Assembly (NCBI GenBank): GCA_027422505.1
Contig: JAPQWV010000017.1
Location: 19,097,501 to 19,161,500, forward strand
Origin: Craterostigma plantagineum
Taxonomy: Eukaryota > Streptophyta > Magnoliopsida > Lamiales > Linderniaceae
Length of the DNA stretch: 64,000 nt
Reading direction: 5' to 3'
This document shows positions 22,170 through 37,100 of this stretch, piece after piece; position 1 is the first letter of the stretch; the number at the start of each line of letters is the position of its first letter. Both the position numbers and the translations under genes were made by a program. The notes under the pieces are model-generated. The model worked only from the letters and a program-made list of their open reading frames with translations. It was not told the origin of the DNA and did no database searches.

Positions 22170-22978
22170 ATGAAAAGTGTATTCGGGGTGAAGAACGATA
22201 ATCACTCACATTCATCGGTTCAAGATGCGTCCAATCGGGTTAGTCCTTCCAAATCTTCGATTCAATTCTTTTTTTTCCTTGAAAAGGGAAAGTGTTTCTG
22301 AATAGTGCCCTACTTACAAAAGAAGTCATGATTGAACTCGTGTCGTGTGTCTGCATCACGGTGGGTAGTGCTCTTCGATAGTGCGCTTAATCGGTATAAT
22401 TTGTTGTTTTTAGCTTTTATTGAGCCTTTGATTATCATAATTTGTGTGTCCAGATTGTTAAAAGAAGCGACAGTGTTGCCGAGAAGATAAATAGGCTTGA
22501 CGCGGACATAACTAAATTCAAGGAGCAGATGAAGAGAACAAAGCCCGGGCCAGCCCGAGATGCCATAAAAGCGAGAGCAATGAGGCTTCTTATGCAAAAA
22601 AGAACGTGAGAAATTTTGTTGGCTTACATGCTGCGATTGATTCGATCTTACTAAAATTGGCTATCATCAATTGATGTTTTTTATACTCATTTGATGCTTT
22701 TGCTATATGCGGAGTGTTTTCGGAAGTAATTAATCTGGTGTTACGGAAGTTGAAGCTGGAGATACTGTTGTTCATACATGTTGCTTCTGTTTACTTGTCT
22801 TCTATCCAAGGTTTAATTTGGAAAGTAACATCTTACGATTTGTCTATATATATTCGACGACCATTTCTGGTAAAACCTCGACAGGTATGAGGGCCAGCGT
22901 GATATTCTGTACAACCAGATGTTTGGCCTTGATCAAGTTGCATATGCGAGTGAGGAACTAAAAGATGTCCAGCAAAAG
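22170..22978 (+). pseudogene. VPS60/CHMP5 (ESCRT-III) 5' gene fragment, 3 exons
   Basis: Exons 22170-22238, 22454-22605 and 22885-22978 join in phase (0, 2, 0) with good GT/AG sites and give 105 residues. They match the N-terminal part of plant VPS60: MKSVFG start, QDAS, DSVAEKINRLDADI, KRTKPGPARDAIKARAMRLL, then YEGQRDILYNQMFGLDQV. ESCRT-III proteins polymerise on endosomal membranes, and VPS60 is an accessory subunit. A full protein is about 235 residues. The rest (helices 3-5 and the MIM region) is not found before the CDPK gene at 23.8 kb. A possible substitute last exon starts at 23245 (after TTTGCAG) and runs 27 codons to a stop. Best read as a truncated copy. Confidence 0.85.
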
Positions 22979-23842
22979 GTATCACTAAGAAGACTTGCGT
23001 ATATTTTCGTTCGCGTTCATGGTTTTATGTTGCCAGCAAATAAAGATGATCTTGCCAAACGAAAGGCAATTTTACTTGCTTGTTCTCAAATGCGTATTCC
23101 ATCTTTATGAATTTAGAAACTACTGATAGAGTTCGATTACAAATAGTGACTGATACGTAACAAACGTAATAAAGTTGCCCCATGTTCTGATGGATTGCTC
23201 AAAAAATCGTTATTCGCTCTTTCCGAATGTGTTTTATGTTTGCAGCAACAAACGGGCCAGAGTTCGAAAATTGTAGGACGAACCTCAATTTTCAACGTGC
23301 TCGGAACCTGCTACCAACATCCATAGAAGTACAATTTCTATTTTCTCGAATTTTTTCTTTCGTGATTATTCTCATAACTTGTTCTTGCTATATGTCTGTA
23401 ATCTATTTCTGAACGGTCAAACCCGTTCTCCATGTTTGCCCGTCTCCGTAACTGATTCGAGGCATTTATTGCAGCTAAACTTCATTGTTACCAATCCCAA
23501 ACTATCTTCAGACATCAAACTCGAACATGGAACTTGGAGGCTGATGATGAGTGTGAAAATAAGTTGACAAAAAAAAGTGTGTATTTCTTGCTTTAGTAGG
23601 TGAAACTTGTGATTTACTTTTGGATAATCTATGAGGGCAGGCACTCTATAGGTATTTAAAAAAAACCATGGACTGAATTGTAGTTGAAAATAGTGGTTGA
23701 GGAAAGCATTTCAACCAACATGAATTCTCAATGGTTCTATAGAACACATACAAAAACCAGTCTTCTGTCAGAAGCAGACTTTCCTTTCTCGCCATAAAGA
23801 AAATAAATTTAAATAGAAAATTGAGGGGCATTGAGTAATTAA
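22979..23842. other. Spacer where the rest of VPS60 is missing
   Basis: No VPS60 exon, transposon end or other gene recognised. The right part is the 3' flank of the minus-strand CDPK. Confidence 0.5.
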
Positions 23843-26946
<3,104 letters not shown>

Positions 26947-28396
26947 TTTTTCTTTTTTTCTTTATTTCTATCCCAAATCGAAGTCTTTTTTACACCATTA
27001 AATTTACCGATCTTGTCTTGCCTGTGGGAGAAACGGACAGAGTAAGATCTTAGTAAAATAGGAGAAAAGAAAACAGTAGAAATCATTACAGCAAAAGATT
27101 TGGGGTTAAACGCAAGATCGAGTGATTAGAAGATGAAGTTAACGGCTCGATTCAGCAGTCAATGGAGCAGAAAATACAGATTGAGAGAGAAGATAAAAAG
27201 CTAACCTTTTAGGCGAGGGAGAGAGTCAAAGGGCTGAAATCTGCTCAAATATTGAAGAGATGAGTTAGGGACAGTAGAAAAAAACATAGGCACAAACCTG
27301 CAAAAAGGTTAAAATAGGAGTCTTTTCTCTTTGGATCGTTTTCGATGAGAAGATTTCTTCGCCAGGGATATTGAAGAGGCTGCTACAGAACAAAGAAGAG
27401 GAAGGTGGGTTTTTTTTGTCTTTCTTTTTTTCGTTTAATTTTCTGCCTTAATTAACTAGCTTTGATTTAGTAACATTTCCCCTCCAAATAACAGCTCAGT
27501 AGTGAGCAAGAGCATCATGCAAATACGTGTGAGTGATAATTTTATTTATGTATTCTGATCGATTACATCTTTAGGATTACGCGGTTTTGGTGGGATCTGA
27601 TCTTATTAGCTTCACTGTGTCAACTGTCAACTCTTCTTCGCATACTCACCCGAAAGAAAAAAGAGAAATAATACAACTTGCAATTGCCAATTGATGTGTA
27701 TTTTCAAGGGACTTGTTTAATTTAAGGTGGTCGATTAGACTTTTGATTTGGATTTTTTTTTTACATAATAAGCCATTCCTGGGCTTCTTTCTCTCGTTAA
27801 TGGGCTAAACGGAGTAGTCTTAAGTTAAATTCAATATCGTCCTGTCTTATATGAAGCAATAAATTGGAAAATACCAATACAATACATAAATACAGACCCG
27901 AAATTACGACCTAACTCTTTTGTCCACTTTTTGTTCTATATCGCATATATTTGAAAGTGTGAATTCAAAGGGTTTAAAACCCTTTTTTTATTATTATTTT
28001 ATAATTTTCTAGTTATATTACATATTACATCAAATCCTAAAATCATCATTATTTCATTTAAATTATATGATATAACCAGATAAACAAATCTAATTTATTC
28101 ATTGTTTCGTTACGATCAAATTGATATGTATATCTTTCATTTTTCGATATTCATAAGTATCATTTTATTTTGTATATTCTAAGACATGGTATATAAAATG
28201 GGATATACTTGTGGGACGTCACGAAACGGCATGATTATGAGATTGAATAAAACTGCATGGTATTTTAAAACCCTCCATTGTCTTTTTTCAGAAAAAGTAG
28301 ATTATGAGATCGAATAAAACGGCATGATTCTCGATATGGGACGAGTTTATTACCAGTGGAATTCGAACCTCAAAACTTACAACGTTGGGAGTTTTC
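26947..28396. other. CDPK leader/promoter and intergenic spacer
   Basis: The first about 450 bp, purine/pyrimidine-biased, probably holds the CDPK 5' UTR, perhaps with a leader intron. The rest is AT-rich with no coding sequence recognised. Confidence 0.45.
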
Positions 28397-30672
28397 TTAC
28401 AAGTCGGAGGCTTCTTCAGCATCGGCCTCCAAAGGAACCCTTGGCAAGTTATTGCCTCCTCCTCTCAACCGAGAAGAGACGCTGTCGATGGCATTGTTGA
28501 GCTGACTTATCTTCTCGTTAAGGGTTTGCCTCGTTTTCTGCACCTTAGTTAACAGATGACAAGAAATTTGATCAGTTAGGTTTATTTATAGTAATGGTTC
28601 TAAACAACGAAGTTACTGCTTATGGGTCTAACTGACAGCTTTTCAGTAATTGCAGAGTTAGTTGTGTATATACATGAGTAAAATTGCTAGTTTACTTACC
28701 TCCAACTCCAAACCTTCGTCGTAGTAAATAGGTTTCCTGGCTCTCCTAAAGCCATACTCATCTTCGTTCAGAATGGATCGCCTTATCTAGTAATAAAATA
28801 AGACGTAAAACTAATGACACAAAGCAGGGAAATGGCAAGACACCATTAGGTAGTGCTTTATAATGCTACTAGACAAGTTTTCTTTTCGGCCTTATTATGA
28901 AAATATATAGCCTATAGCGAATGGAGATTAGCATCCATGTAGTCTATCACAGGTGTCTCATGTAATAGAGGACTCGTAAAATGACTTCATCGTGATATCC
29001 AACAGAGGTTTATGGTCTAAGTGTATCTTACAATGCTGTAAATTCATTCTGAACATTGATCTAACAGTGCAGCAATCCTGAGCTGTTACTAGAAGAATGA
29101 TCATATCAGAACATCAATTACTCTCATGGTTTGAAACGTTAGTTTCATATTTCAACTACTCTCATGCTTATAAATCTGATGACCAGAAACACAATTACTC
29201 TTTGAATGCAGTCTAAAATAATAAATTATCTACATCTTATGTCCAATTCCCACCATCATAGAGTAGACCCATTAAAAATGGTTTTATCACTTCTTTGGAC
29301 AAGGAATCCTTCCAATAACTAAGAATATTAAGGAGTGCTAAGCATACTAACTATTTTTTTTCGAGTGGCAAGCTACATCTCATGACCTTAAGGCTTAAAT
29401 GATTCCAGTCGATAGACTTACAATCAAAACATTTTTTTTCTTTAATACATCAACAATAAGCTGATCCTGATACTGCTATGCAAGTATCAGGACAGCCATT
29501 GAAGTCATCACATGGCATAGGATAGGATATCATACTCACCTGTGGAGCAAAAACATATGCAAGTGTTCCAAATATTGCACCTCCTAACACGAAGCCAGCT
29601 ACGAAATCAGCACCACCACTTCCACGATCACTACATGTTGCAAAAATAGGTCATCAATAAATGCATCAGCCAAATATCATGCCCAGTGGAGAAAACAGCT
29701 TCTGCTTGCAGCCTATTGTGCAACTCTAGGCATGCGGACACACATAAATTACCCTCAGAAAAGCACAGCACATGTAACAAGTCCTTGGAAAGTATATACT
29801 AAATATATGCTTGTCAAACTTTTAAATACATGGAAAAGAACATGAGTAAGTTATTGTTTGCGCAATTTTCAAATGCAGACTGATCATATGAGATGACAAG
29901 TAGCATCATGATTAATTTAATGGCAGATATCAATAAGATCCAAGTAACCCATATGAAATTTGTTCATAGAGCCTAGCACGCCCAAAGAAAAGAACACACT
30001 GCATCGGTAGCAGTAAATAAGGTTTTGGCTAGCTGACACGTCATAGCAATCACATTCTTCGACAGGGACCAGGATATTCAACTCTACTTGAACAAGTTAA
30101 AACTGAGAATAATAACGCTCAGCTGAAATCCGTACTCTCTTACTGGTCAAAATATGGATTGGCTTCGATAACAGTCCATCTAAATCTCCATAAATTTTCG
30201 TTAAAAACGGATATAACATTTCAAACATGGTTTTACTTTAATGCCATACAGATAAATAATGGATTCCTCAGAAAATAATCACGTACTTGTAATTTGCATT
30301 AACACACAATCTTCGATTGGAGAAAGAGCGGGTCTTCTTGTGAAATTCCAAGCGCCGCGTCACCAAACGAACACCAGAATTAGGCGATGAAACACCGAAG
30401 CTTCTAAGATGACGATTACCTCCTGCTATCAACACATTTCACATTCAAATATTCGACGAAATAATCAATCACAAAGACGAAAGAGGCGTTTAACCAATAG
30501 GATTCATGTCCATACACCGAAGAATAACAATTGCAAGTTGCAAGTAAACAAAATCAACGACTGGAGCTACAGCAACAAATTCGAATCATCATACTGGTGC
30601 GCCTAAAAGCACAAGAGGAAGATATGCAGAGTATTAACCTGTAACCGGGAATGAAACGATCGAAGAGGCCAT
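28397..30672 (-). CDS. Chloroplast inner-envelope membrane protein (At1g42960 type, 5 exons)
   Basis: Exons (minus): 30672-30639, 30422-30287, 29630-29540, 28786-28700, 28543-28397. They give 164 residues with all phases consistent. The first about 55 residues are Ser/Arg rich, like a transit peptide. One membrane span, DFVAGFVLGGAIFGTLAYVF, lies at about 66-86. IRRSILNEDEYGFRRARKP, YYDEGLE and an amphipathic helix (LNEKISQLNNAIDSVSSRL) follow. The pattern matches the small plant family that includes At1g42960, found in the inner envelope; its biochemical role is not known to me. Intact. Confidence 0.9.
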
Positions 30673-30990
30673 GGGAGAGTCTGCTGTGAGTCTGTGACTG
30701 AGGGGCCGAAGGAGAAACAAATGCTCTCTACCTATTCGCTAATTAATAATACGGATGTAAAAATTTTCATAAATTATTCTATTTTTCCTATAAAAAACAA
30801 AAATCACATATTTTTATGCTTCGCTGGGCGATAATTACAATCAAACTCTACTAATTTTGCAACATGGTGAAATCAATAATTTCTGAAAGGTGTCGCCTTA
30901 AAAGGAAAAAAATCCAATTATTTATGATAGGAAAATTCTTTCTTGTTACCCTCATTATTCCTATGATTAGTTGAAGAAATGACGTATGAA
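30673..30990. other. Promoter side of the envelope-protein gene
   Basis: AT-rich; presumably 5' UTR and promoter. No specific element recognised. Confidence 0.4.
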
Positions 30991-31402
30991 TTGGGGATGG
31001 AAGATGAGCCGAGCCAGCTCGTGAGCTCGACGAGCCGACTCGACAAAGGCTCGGCTCAAGCTCGACAAAAGTGAGCTCGAGCTCGACGAGCTCGAGCTCT
31101 TTATGTCGAGCTCGAGCTCATTTATGTCGAGCTCGAGCTTGAGCCCAGACATAAGAGCTTGAAAGTTCATGAACAGGCTTGCGAGCTTTTTATCATTCTT
31201 TTAATTTTTTTTTTATATTACTTTTATTAATTGTTTATTTTTTATTTAAAAACTCGAGCTCAAGCTCGAGTTCGAGCTCATTAGAGCTCAAATGACCTTG
31301 AGCTCGAGCTCTGAGCTCAAAAGCTCGTCGAGCTCGAGCTCAACTCGGCTATAGAGCTCAAGCCCAGAAAATGAGCTGAGGTCGACTCATTTACTGCCCT
31401 AT
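30991..31402. mobile_element. hAT-like MITE with GAGCTC subterminal repeats
   Basis: Termini GGGGATGGAAGATGAGCC and, reverse complemented from the right, AGGGCAGTAAATGAGTC. Both flanks are packed with CTCGAGCTCGA motifs. Candidate 8-bp duplication is TATGAATT/TATGAGAT (6 of 8). Reading frames of poly-Ser type are artefacts of the repeats. Confidence 0.75.
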
Positions 31403-31699
31403 ATGAGATTAATAAGAAAAGAAATCAATGTATACAAATATAGAGATGCCTTGAAAAATATTAAAATTAAAATCCGACACTATACATGGACTAGTTTAAA
31501 CTTCTAGGTGAGGTCATCTATGTCGAGGGTAATTGCATTGAGAAGTGTGGGGGTGCATGTCCATAATCGATCTGAGATCGAAAAAAGGAAAAAATAAAAC
31601 CATGTGAAATAAAAATATACAAACAAGGAATGTAAATGAACCTAGCTCAGACTCATTTTCTGGACCCGACCACAAGATCGTGCCCATTTACTTGAGCGT

Positions 31700-32554
31700 T
31701 GATGTGGGGCTATCCCAATCAAACAAATTTATGGTTCGGGGAATTTATATAGCGTTAGAGTCACGTTTTTTATGGAACGTGATGGTTTGTGAAGCTTGCT
31801 TGAATGGGATGCGATAGGGGCTACACAGGGAATTACGTGGTTCGGATCTTTGCAGATCCTATGTCCACGGGCGCTCAGAAACCTCCTTTCACTATACTTT
31901 AAAGTTTTACACACTCAAACTACTTTTTCCTCACTTTTCTCTCAAGAACACCTAAGAAAATAGCTAACGGGACCACTTTTTGGTAGAGAGAGAATATTTT
32001 CAAAGTGTTATAATGTGTTGGAAAGTGGTTATGATCGTTAGTTTATAAAATTAGTGAAGTCCTCCTTTTATAGGTGTTTTTATGCCTAGGATTCCAGCTC
32101 TTCTTTTGAGGTTCTGTAGGAAACGTCCCCTACCTTGTCAGAAGCAGTAGGCTTTCTGACTGCTTTTCCTGCACTGTCAGGAACAGTGAACTGTCTTATC
32201 CTAGTAGCTTCTACAGGAAGCTTCAACTTTTGGCAGTATTGCGGCCCTATCTTTGACAGCCACGTGGTGATCTGTTTCTTTTCCTATAGTGTCTTTTCGA
32301 CTTTTGAACCTTCAGTGAAGCTTCTCTCTGACGCTTCCTCGGAACCTGCTTAGTATAATAGGTCCCAAAAACAATTCCATAACACGGCTGCTAGTTCCCT
32401 AAAATCTGTTGAAGGTCCCTAAAACTCTTATTTTCTGTTGTTACCTTCCTATTTCCCGAAACTCTTATTTTTATGAAGTCTTTCTAATAATCACCTTAAT
32501 CTTATTATTCCTTTAATTTTATTATTTAGCATGCCTAATTTCCGTTACACATCA
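31700..32554. mobile_element. Solo LTR (855 bp)
   Basis: TGATGTGG at the left and CCACATCA-like CACATCA at the right give TG...CA ends. Flanking AGCGT (31695-31699) and AGCTT (32555-32559) match at 4 of 5 positions as an old target duplication. It carries the ACGTGGTTCGG phrase that is also in the copia LTRs at 50.8 and 53.5 kb. No internal region, so it probably formed by LTR-LTR recombination. Confidence 0.72.
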
Positions 32555-32590
32555 AGCTTGATTGAGTGCATTGATTTTTTATTCTTTTTT

Positions 32591-33631
32591 GGGGAATTCC
32601 GTATGGTGCCCTCTGTGGTTAAGCGTTTTCCGGTTGGTGCCCATAGTTATTTTGGGTTCCGCCAGGTATCCCTATGGTATTGCAAATCATAGCCCCGTAA
32701 CCCTGCAAGACGAAAATCGACATTTTTTTGTGTTTAAGCCGTTAGAGGTTGATAGAAATTGCTTAAAAGACTGAAATACACCTTATAATCGTACTAAATA
32801 ACTGAAGCCCCAAATTGCAACGGAACTTGTGACGGAATTTCCTTTGCTAAGAGAAAAAATTAAGAAAAATAAATAAACACAGATGAATGAACCCATCCCC
32901 ATGAAATCTCCGCCGTCCTCCGGCGACCCAGCGTCGCCGAGCAGCCAATTCTCGAGCGCACTGAAGGGCATCTGCGCCTCCACAGCTCCCTCACCCTCGT
33001 TAGCTCCGCCGATCCCAGAAACTCCGTCGTTCGCCGCCGCCCCAATTGCTTCGCTGATTGCTCCTTTGGTAGGGCTCGCTAACTCTTGTTGTTGCTGAAC
33101 GAAGTAGTAGCAGCGCTCTCCACCGTCGATGCCGATGAAATCGTCGACTTCTTGGTCCAGTTTTCGAGCAGGCGCGCGATGTTCTTGGCGCTCGATCGAT
33201 GGGTTCATTACTTGGGTTTTGTCGATTGAGAGAGCATCGCATAGGACTTTGCCTCGCCGTGTTTATATTCGTCTGAAGCCTTCTCTCCCACTGCCCCTTC
33301 GACGTCGACCTTGATTTCATACGCTCCGATGACGAAGAAGACGACGGATCGTTTATTTTTTTTTAATTTTTTCCCTTAGCGACGGAAATTCCGTCGCAAG
33401 TTCCGTCCCAATTTGGAGCTTCAGTTGTTTAGTATCGATTATAAGGTATTTCAGTCTTTTCGGCAATATCCGTCAGCCACTAACGGCTAAAACACAAAGA
33501 AATGTCGATCTTGGTCTTGTAGGGTTCGGAGCTATGATTTGTAATACCACAGGGGTACCAGGTGGAACCCAAAATAACTATGGGCACCAACCGAAAAACG
33601 CTTAATCACAGGGCACCATACGACATTCCCC
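32591..33631. mobile_element. MULE/Pack-MULE-like element with long inverted repeats
   Basis: Termini GGGGAATTCCGTATGGTGCC and, reversed, GGGGAATGTCGTATGGTGCC begin inverted repeats of about 250-290 bp. A 9-bp duplication TTCTTTTTT lies on both sides (32582-32590, 33632-33640), the size made by MULEs, though low-complexity. The 470-bp interior is clearly GC-richer than its surroundings and open in a minus-strand frame. Confidence 0.85.
32783..33208 (-). pseudogene. Captured gene fragment inside the Pack-MULE-like element
   Basis: A 141-residue minus-strand frame, MNPSIERQEHRAPARK at the start, passes through DDFIGIDGGE and QMPFSALENWLLGDAG and ends in TIR-derived hydrophobic residues. The ALENWLL phrase resembles C-terminal motifs of some R2R3-MYB proteins, but this is weak. 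I do not recognise the donor gene. Base composition unlike the TIRs suggests capture of host coding DNA. Confidence 0.45.
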
Positions 33632-34087
33632 TTCTTTTTTTTTGTTTCGAGCTTGTGTTTTATGTATTTAAACAAAAGTGAAAAATAAAAACTCACGAGC
33701 CGCTCATTAGCTTTCGATTCACTCATGAGCGAGCTCGTGCTGGACTGTCACGGGTGGGCTACTTGACTCAATCTTTACACAGGAGGCAGACAAGACAAGT
33801 ACAACTACTAAATCAAGAAAAAAAACATAAAGTAGAAAAAAAATAAAATAAAAAAAGCAAGTTGAACTGCTAGCTTAAATTTCTACTACAGCAGTATATC
33901 ATGCAACAGTTCGTCTATCCATGGCTCCGAGATTATATACAACAGCCATTACATGCATCAATCTCAAGCTGCGATTGAGACTGAGAAAAACACAACAAAA
34001 GAGATATGTTCCTATGACAACTACATATATAAGATAGAATATCCCCGAGGACACACAACAACGCACGGCCCGATGATCTTAGCCTAC

Positions 34088-34119
<32 letters not shown>

Positions 34120-34190
34120 GATATATAGATATTATAAGAACCAAAACACACCTTTATAGCTGCAAATTTCAGACACCATCAAACCATCCC
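33632..34190. other. Spacer with (TA)n tract, 3' flank of the AIPP2-like gene
   Basis: Contains a GAGC-rich fragment at 33690-33740 similar to the hAT MITE at 31 kb, an A-rich stretch and a (TA)n microsatellite at about 34090-34121. No gene seen. Confidence 0.5.
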
Positions 34191-37100
34191 TCACAAACTG
34201 AACAACCTTTTCTTGTTAAACCCTTTCCCATCTGACACAGGCCGCTCAATCTCCGGGCCGGGCTCGGATCTTTGTCTTGATTCAGGGAAAGGGAAAGAGA
34301 GAGAAAGGGAGAGAGATTCAGGCTCATTGCCGTCCTCGACTTTTTTTGCCGACTCAAGGAAGATGAGTTCCTCGGTTTTAACTCCGAGCAGAGGTTGAGT
34401 CAGCAAGTTATTGCTTTCGGCCCCCAAACCGAGCTCAAGGTTTGGGACTTGTTCTGACGCACGAACTTTCAACGGAGAGGATTCAATGGGGAAAAAGTGC
34501 CTCTCGGGATTTCCGTCATTGTTGTGGGAGAGTGGAGGAGGTGGAAGAACCGTCTGCATGAGGATATTTTTGTCGTCATCATATACTTACGAAAAAATTA
34601 AAACAATGGGTATATGCTTACATGTTCAAGGGCTCTACTTGGTTCATTGCATGTCCCACCATTTCCTGGCGGTAATAGCTCGGTTCCAGTTCCACCAATA
34701 GCTGAATGAGGTGTATCACAAGACACGAGATTTTCCTCGGCGAATATGCCGCTTTCAGGGTCCATGTTAAGGTCTCGCAGTTCCCTCTTTCTCACACGAG
34801 TATCCCCGTCTTTGGAAGAATCTCCATCTTCCTTTAAGATGCCTGGATGCTCTATATTAACTATACCGTCCTCTAGTTCTATTTTATCATCATCTGTTGC
34901 AGAGTTGAGATCGATTTGCGATGGCTTTCTTCGATCAATTGATATATCCTTGTCCGTCTGACAAGTATTAGAGCTTCTCATATCCTTACATACGGGTCCT
35001 AATCCTTCCTGCGCAAATTAGGTAGTTTATTATTATTATTATCACTGTGATCGTTTCACACATTAACATAATTACCAAGAGATATGATCAGCTGCTAAGG
35101 TCAAATAAAGAAAATGAAACTGGGTCATCACATCACAAGGCAAAAGAAAGCATTAAAACCAAGTATCTGCCCACTGATTGTTACATCAAACATTTGATCA
35201 GTAATTTAGATTGCGATCAACATTGAAATCCAACCTCCTCAAGAAACTATTACTTTCTAGTTTCTACAACTACCCACCACATAAACTTTAAACTTCAATT
35301 GTTAGTTCATGAAATCACATAAACCACCATGAATTTTGATTCTGAAAATTAATCATTCATCCTAACATCTCCACAGCTATGCATTTCGAGCAACCTAGAG
35401 AACAAGCTCTTTCTTTAAACTTGAAACAAACACAGAGAACTTCCACAGTTTTAAATATGGTGAAACAAACGAAAGACTAGGCCTAGTGGTGAGCAGTGAT
35501 GCCGTGTATAGGACAGCTTGCACAAGTGACAGAAATGATCCATTGGTAAATTGAGACACATCTAGAGTATACACGCTAACAGATTTATTTCAAAAGATTC
35601 CCAGAAAATGAGCAATACCTGGCCATTACCCCTCATATCCTGGCATTTTTCTGTATCATTATTCCGCGTAGATACCGAGGAAGTGAAATTCAGTCTATCA
35701 GAATCATCCGAAGTATTCCTCTTGATTTTGCAGTCTTCATGAGAAGTACTAGAAGACAATAAATTGGGTGATTCTCCTAATTGAGAAGCTGGAATCACCT
35801 TAACAGCATCATCACATCCAGACAATTTGGAAATGGGTGGCACAAATGAGCATTTGCTCTCAGGAAAGGACACTATGGCTTGGGGAACATCCTCTGAAGC
35901 AGACGATTGGCTAGAACAGTTTGCAACGTGTTTTGAGAGGGGTTCCCTCTTTCCTCGAAACACGCCCCAGATAAAGAATAGCTTATTCCAACCTGAACGT
36001 GGATGACAAAGAAATCCGGGTTTCATATTAGAAAAATATCCCCCTATAGGCCAGGATTAAAAGTAAAACTACCATGTCCATTAGCCAATCCAGAACACAT
36101 GCTTCAACTGATTTAACATGAATTCAGATACCATAAAAAAAAAACTCACTAAGTGGACACTGATTATCAAGTTGAAATATAGTACGAGAACGCATATTAG
36201 CAAAAATAATACATTATTAAATAGAGACCCAGAATGGCTAGCAAAAATAGAAGTTTACGCTTCATATTATCAGGAAGTTGACTGGAAGGAAATATCAGAA
36301 GTTCGACATCGTTAACATTTCCCTTAAGAGCAAGGTCATTTGTCAGCATTTTGTCCACTAGAACTTTGTAGTTTCGATGGTAACTGCAGCATTAAAAGTT
36401 TGTTTCAGATAATAGAGAAAATATGATTACTAAAACCAAGGGAGACAGCACTCTGAAACAGATAAAGGAAAAAAGAACTTGAAATTACCTTGCAAAATCT
36501 TTAGCGAAGAAGAAAATGGCTATATTATCTTCTCTAACACCATGATTTTGAAACTGCACTGGCCAGATGCTTAAGCGAGGGACTTCATACAGGATTATAC
36601 GGTTTGCAAACGTGTTTACAGCATCAACAACCTTAGGTGATGCACATGTCGACAGATGAGCTTGCATTCCATCCCACAATTCAAAAGTTCTACCACTTCG
36701 ATGTATCTCAAAACTTCCTCTGCATAGATAAACGAAACTTTCTTACCAACCACCAAACTTTATTAGCAGCAGAGAATTTATAAATGAGTCATATGAAGAA
36801 CGTACTGCCATATAAATTCATGCTCTGGGATAGCAGTGGAATTTAAGAAGAAAGGTGTTGCCATGGGAACACCATCGGATGCATTTCTAACGGAAGGGAC
36901 ACAAGAAGCAGCTCCTCGAGAAGACAAACACTGAGCTTTAACCAATGAGGACTTATTCGTTTTATGCATGATTTCCAGTTTACTGGATATAGCAATCGCA
37001 TTGCCAGATACTTCATTTTTCTCAGTATGCTCCACATCAGAAAACGATAGGACACAAGAAGCAGCTCCTCGAGAAGACAAACACTGAGCTTTAACCAATG

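Noticed and set aside
30967..31170. Poly-Ser reading frame
   Set aside because: Made by CTCGAGCTCGA repeats of the hAT MITE.
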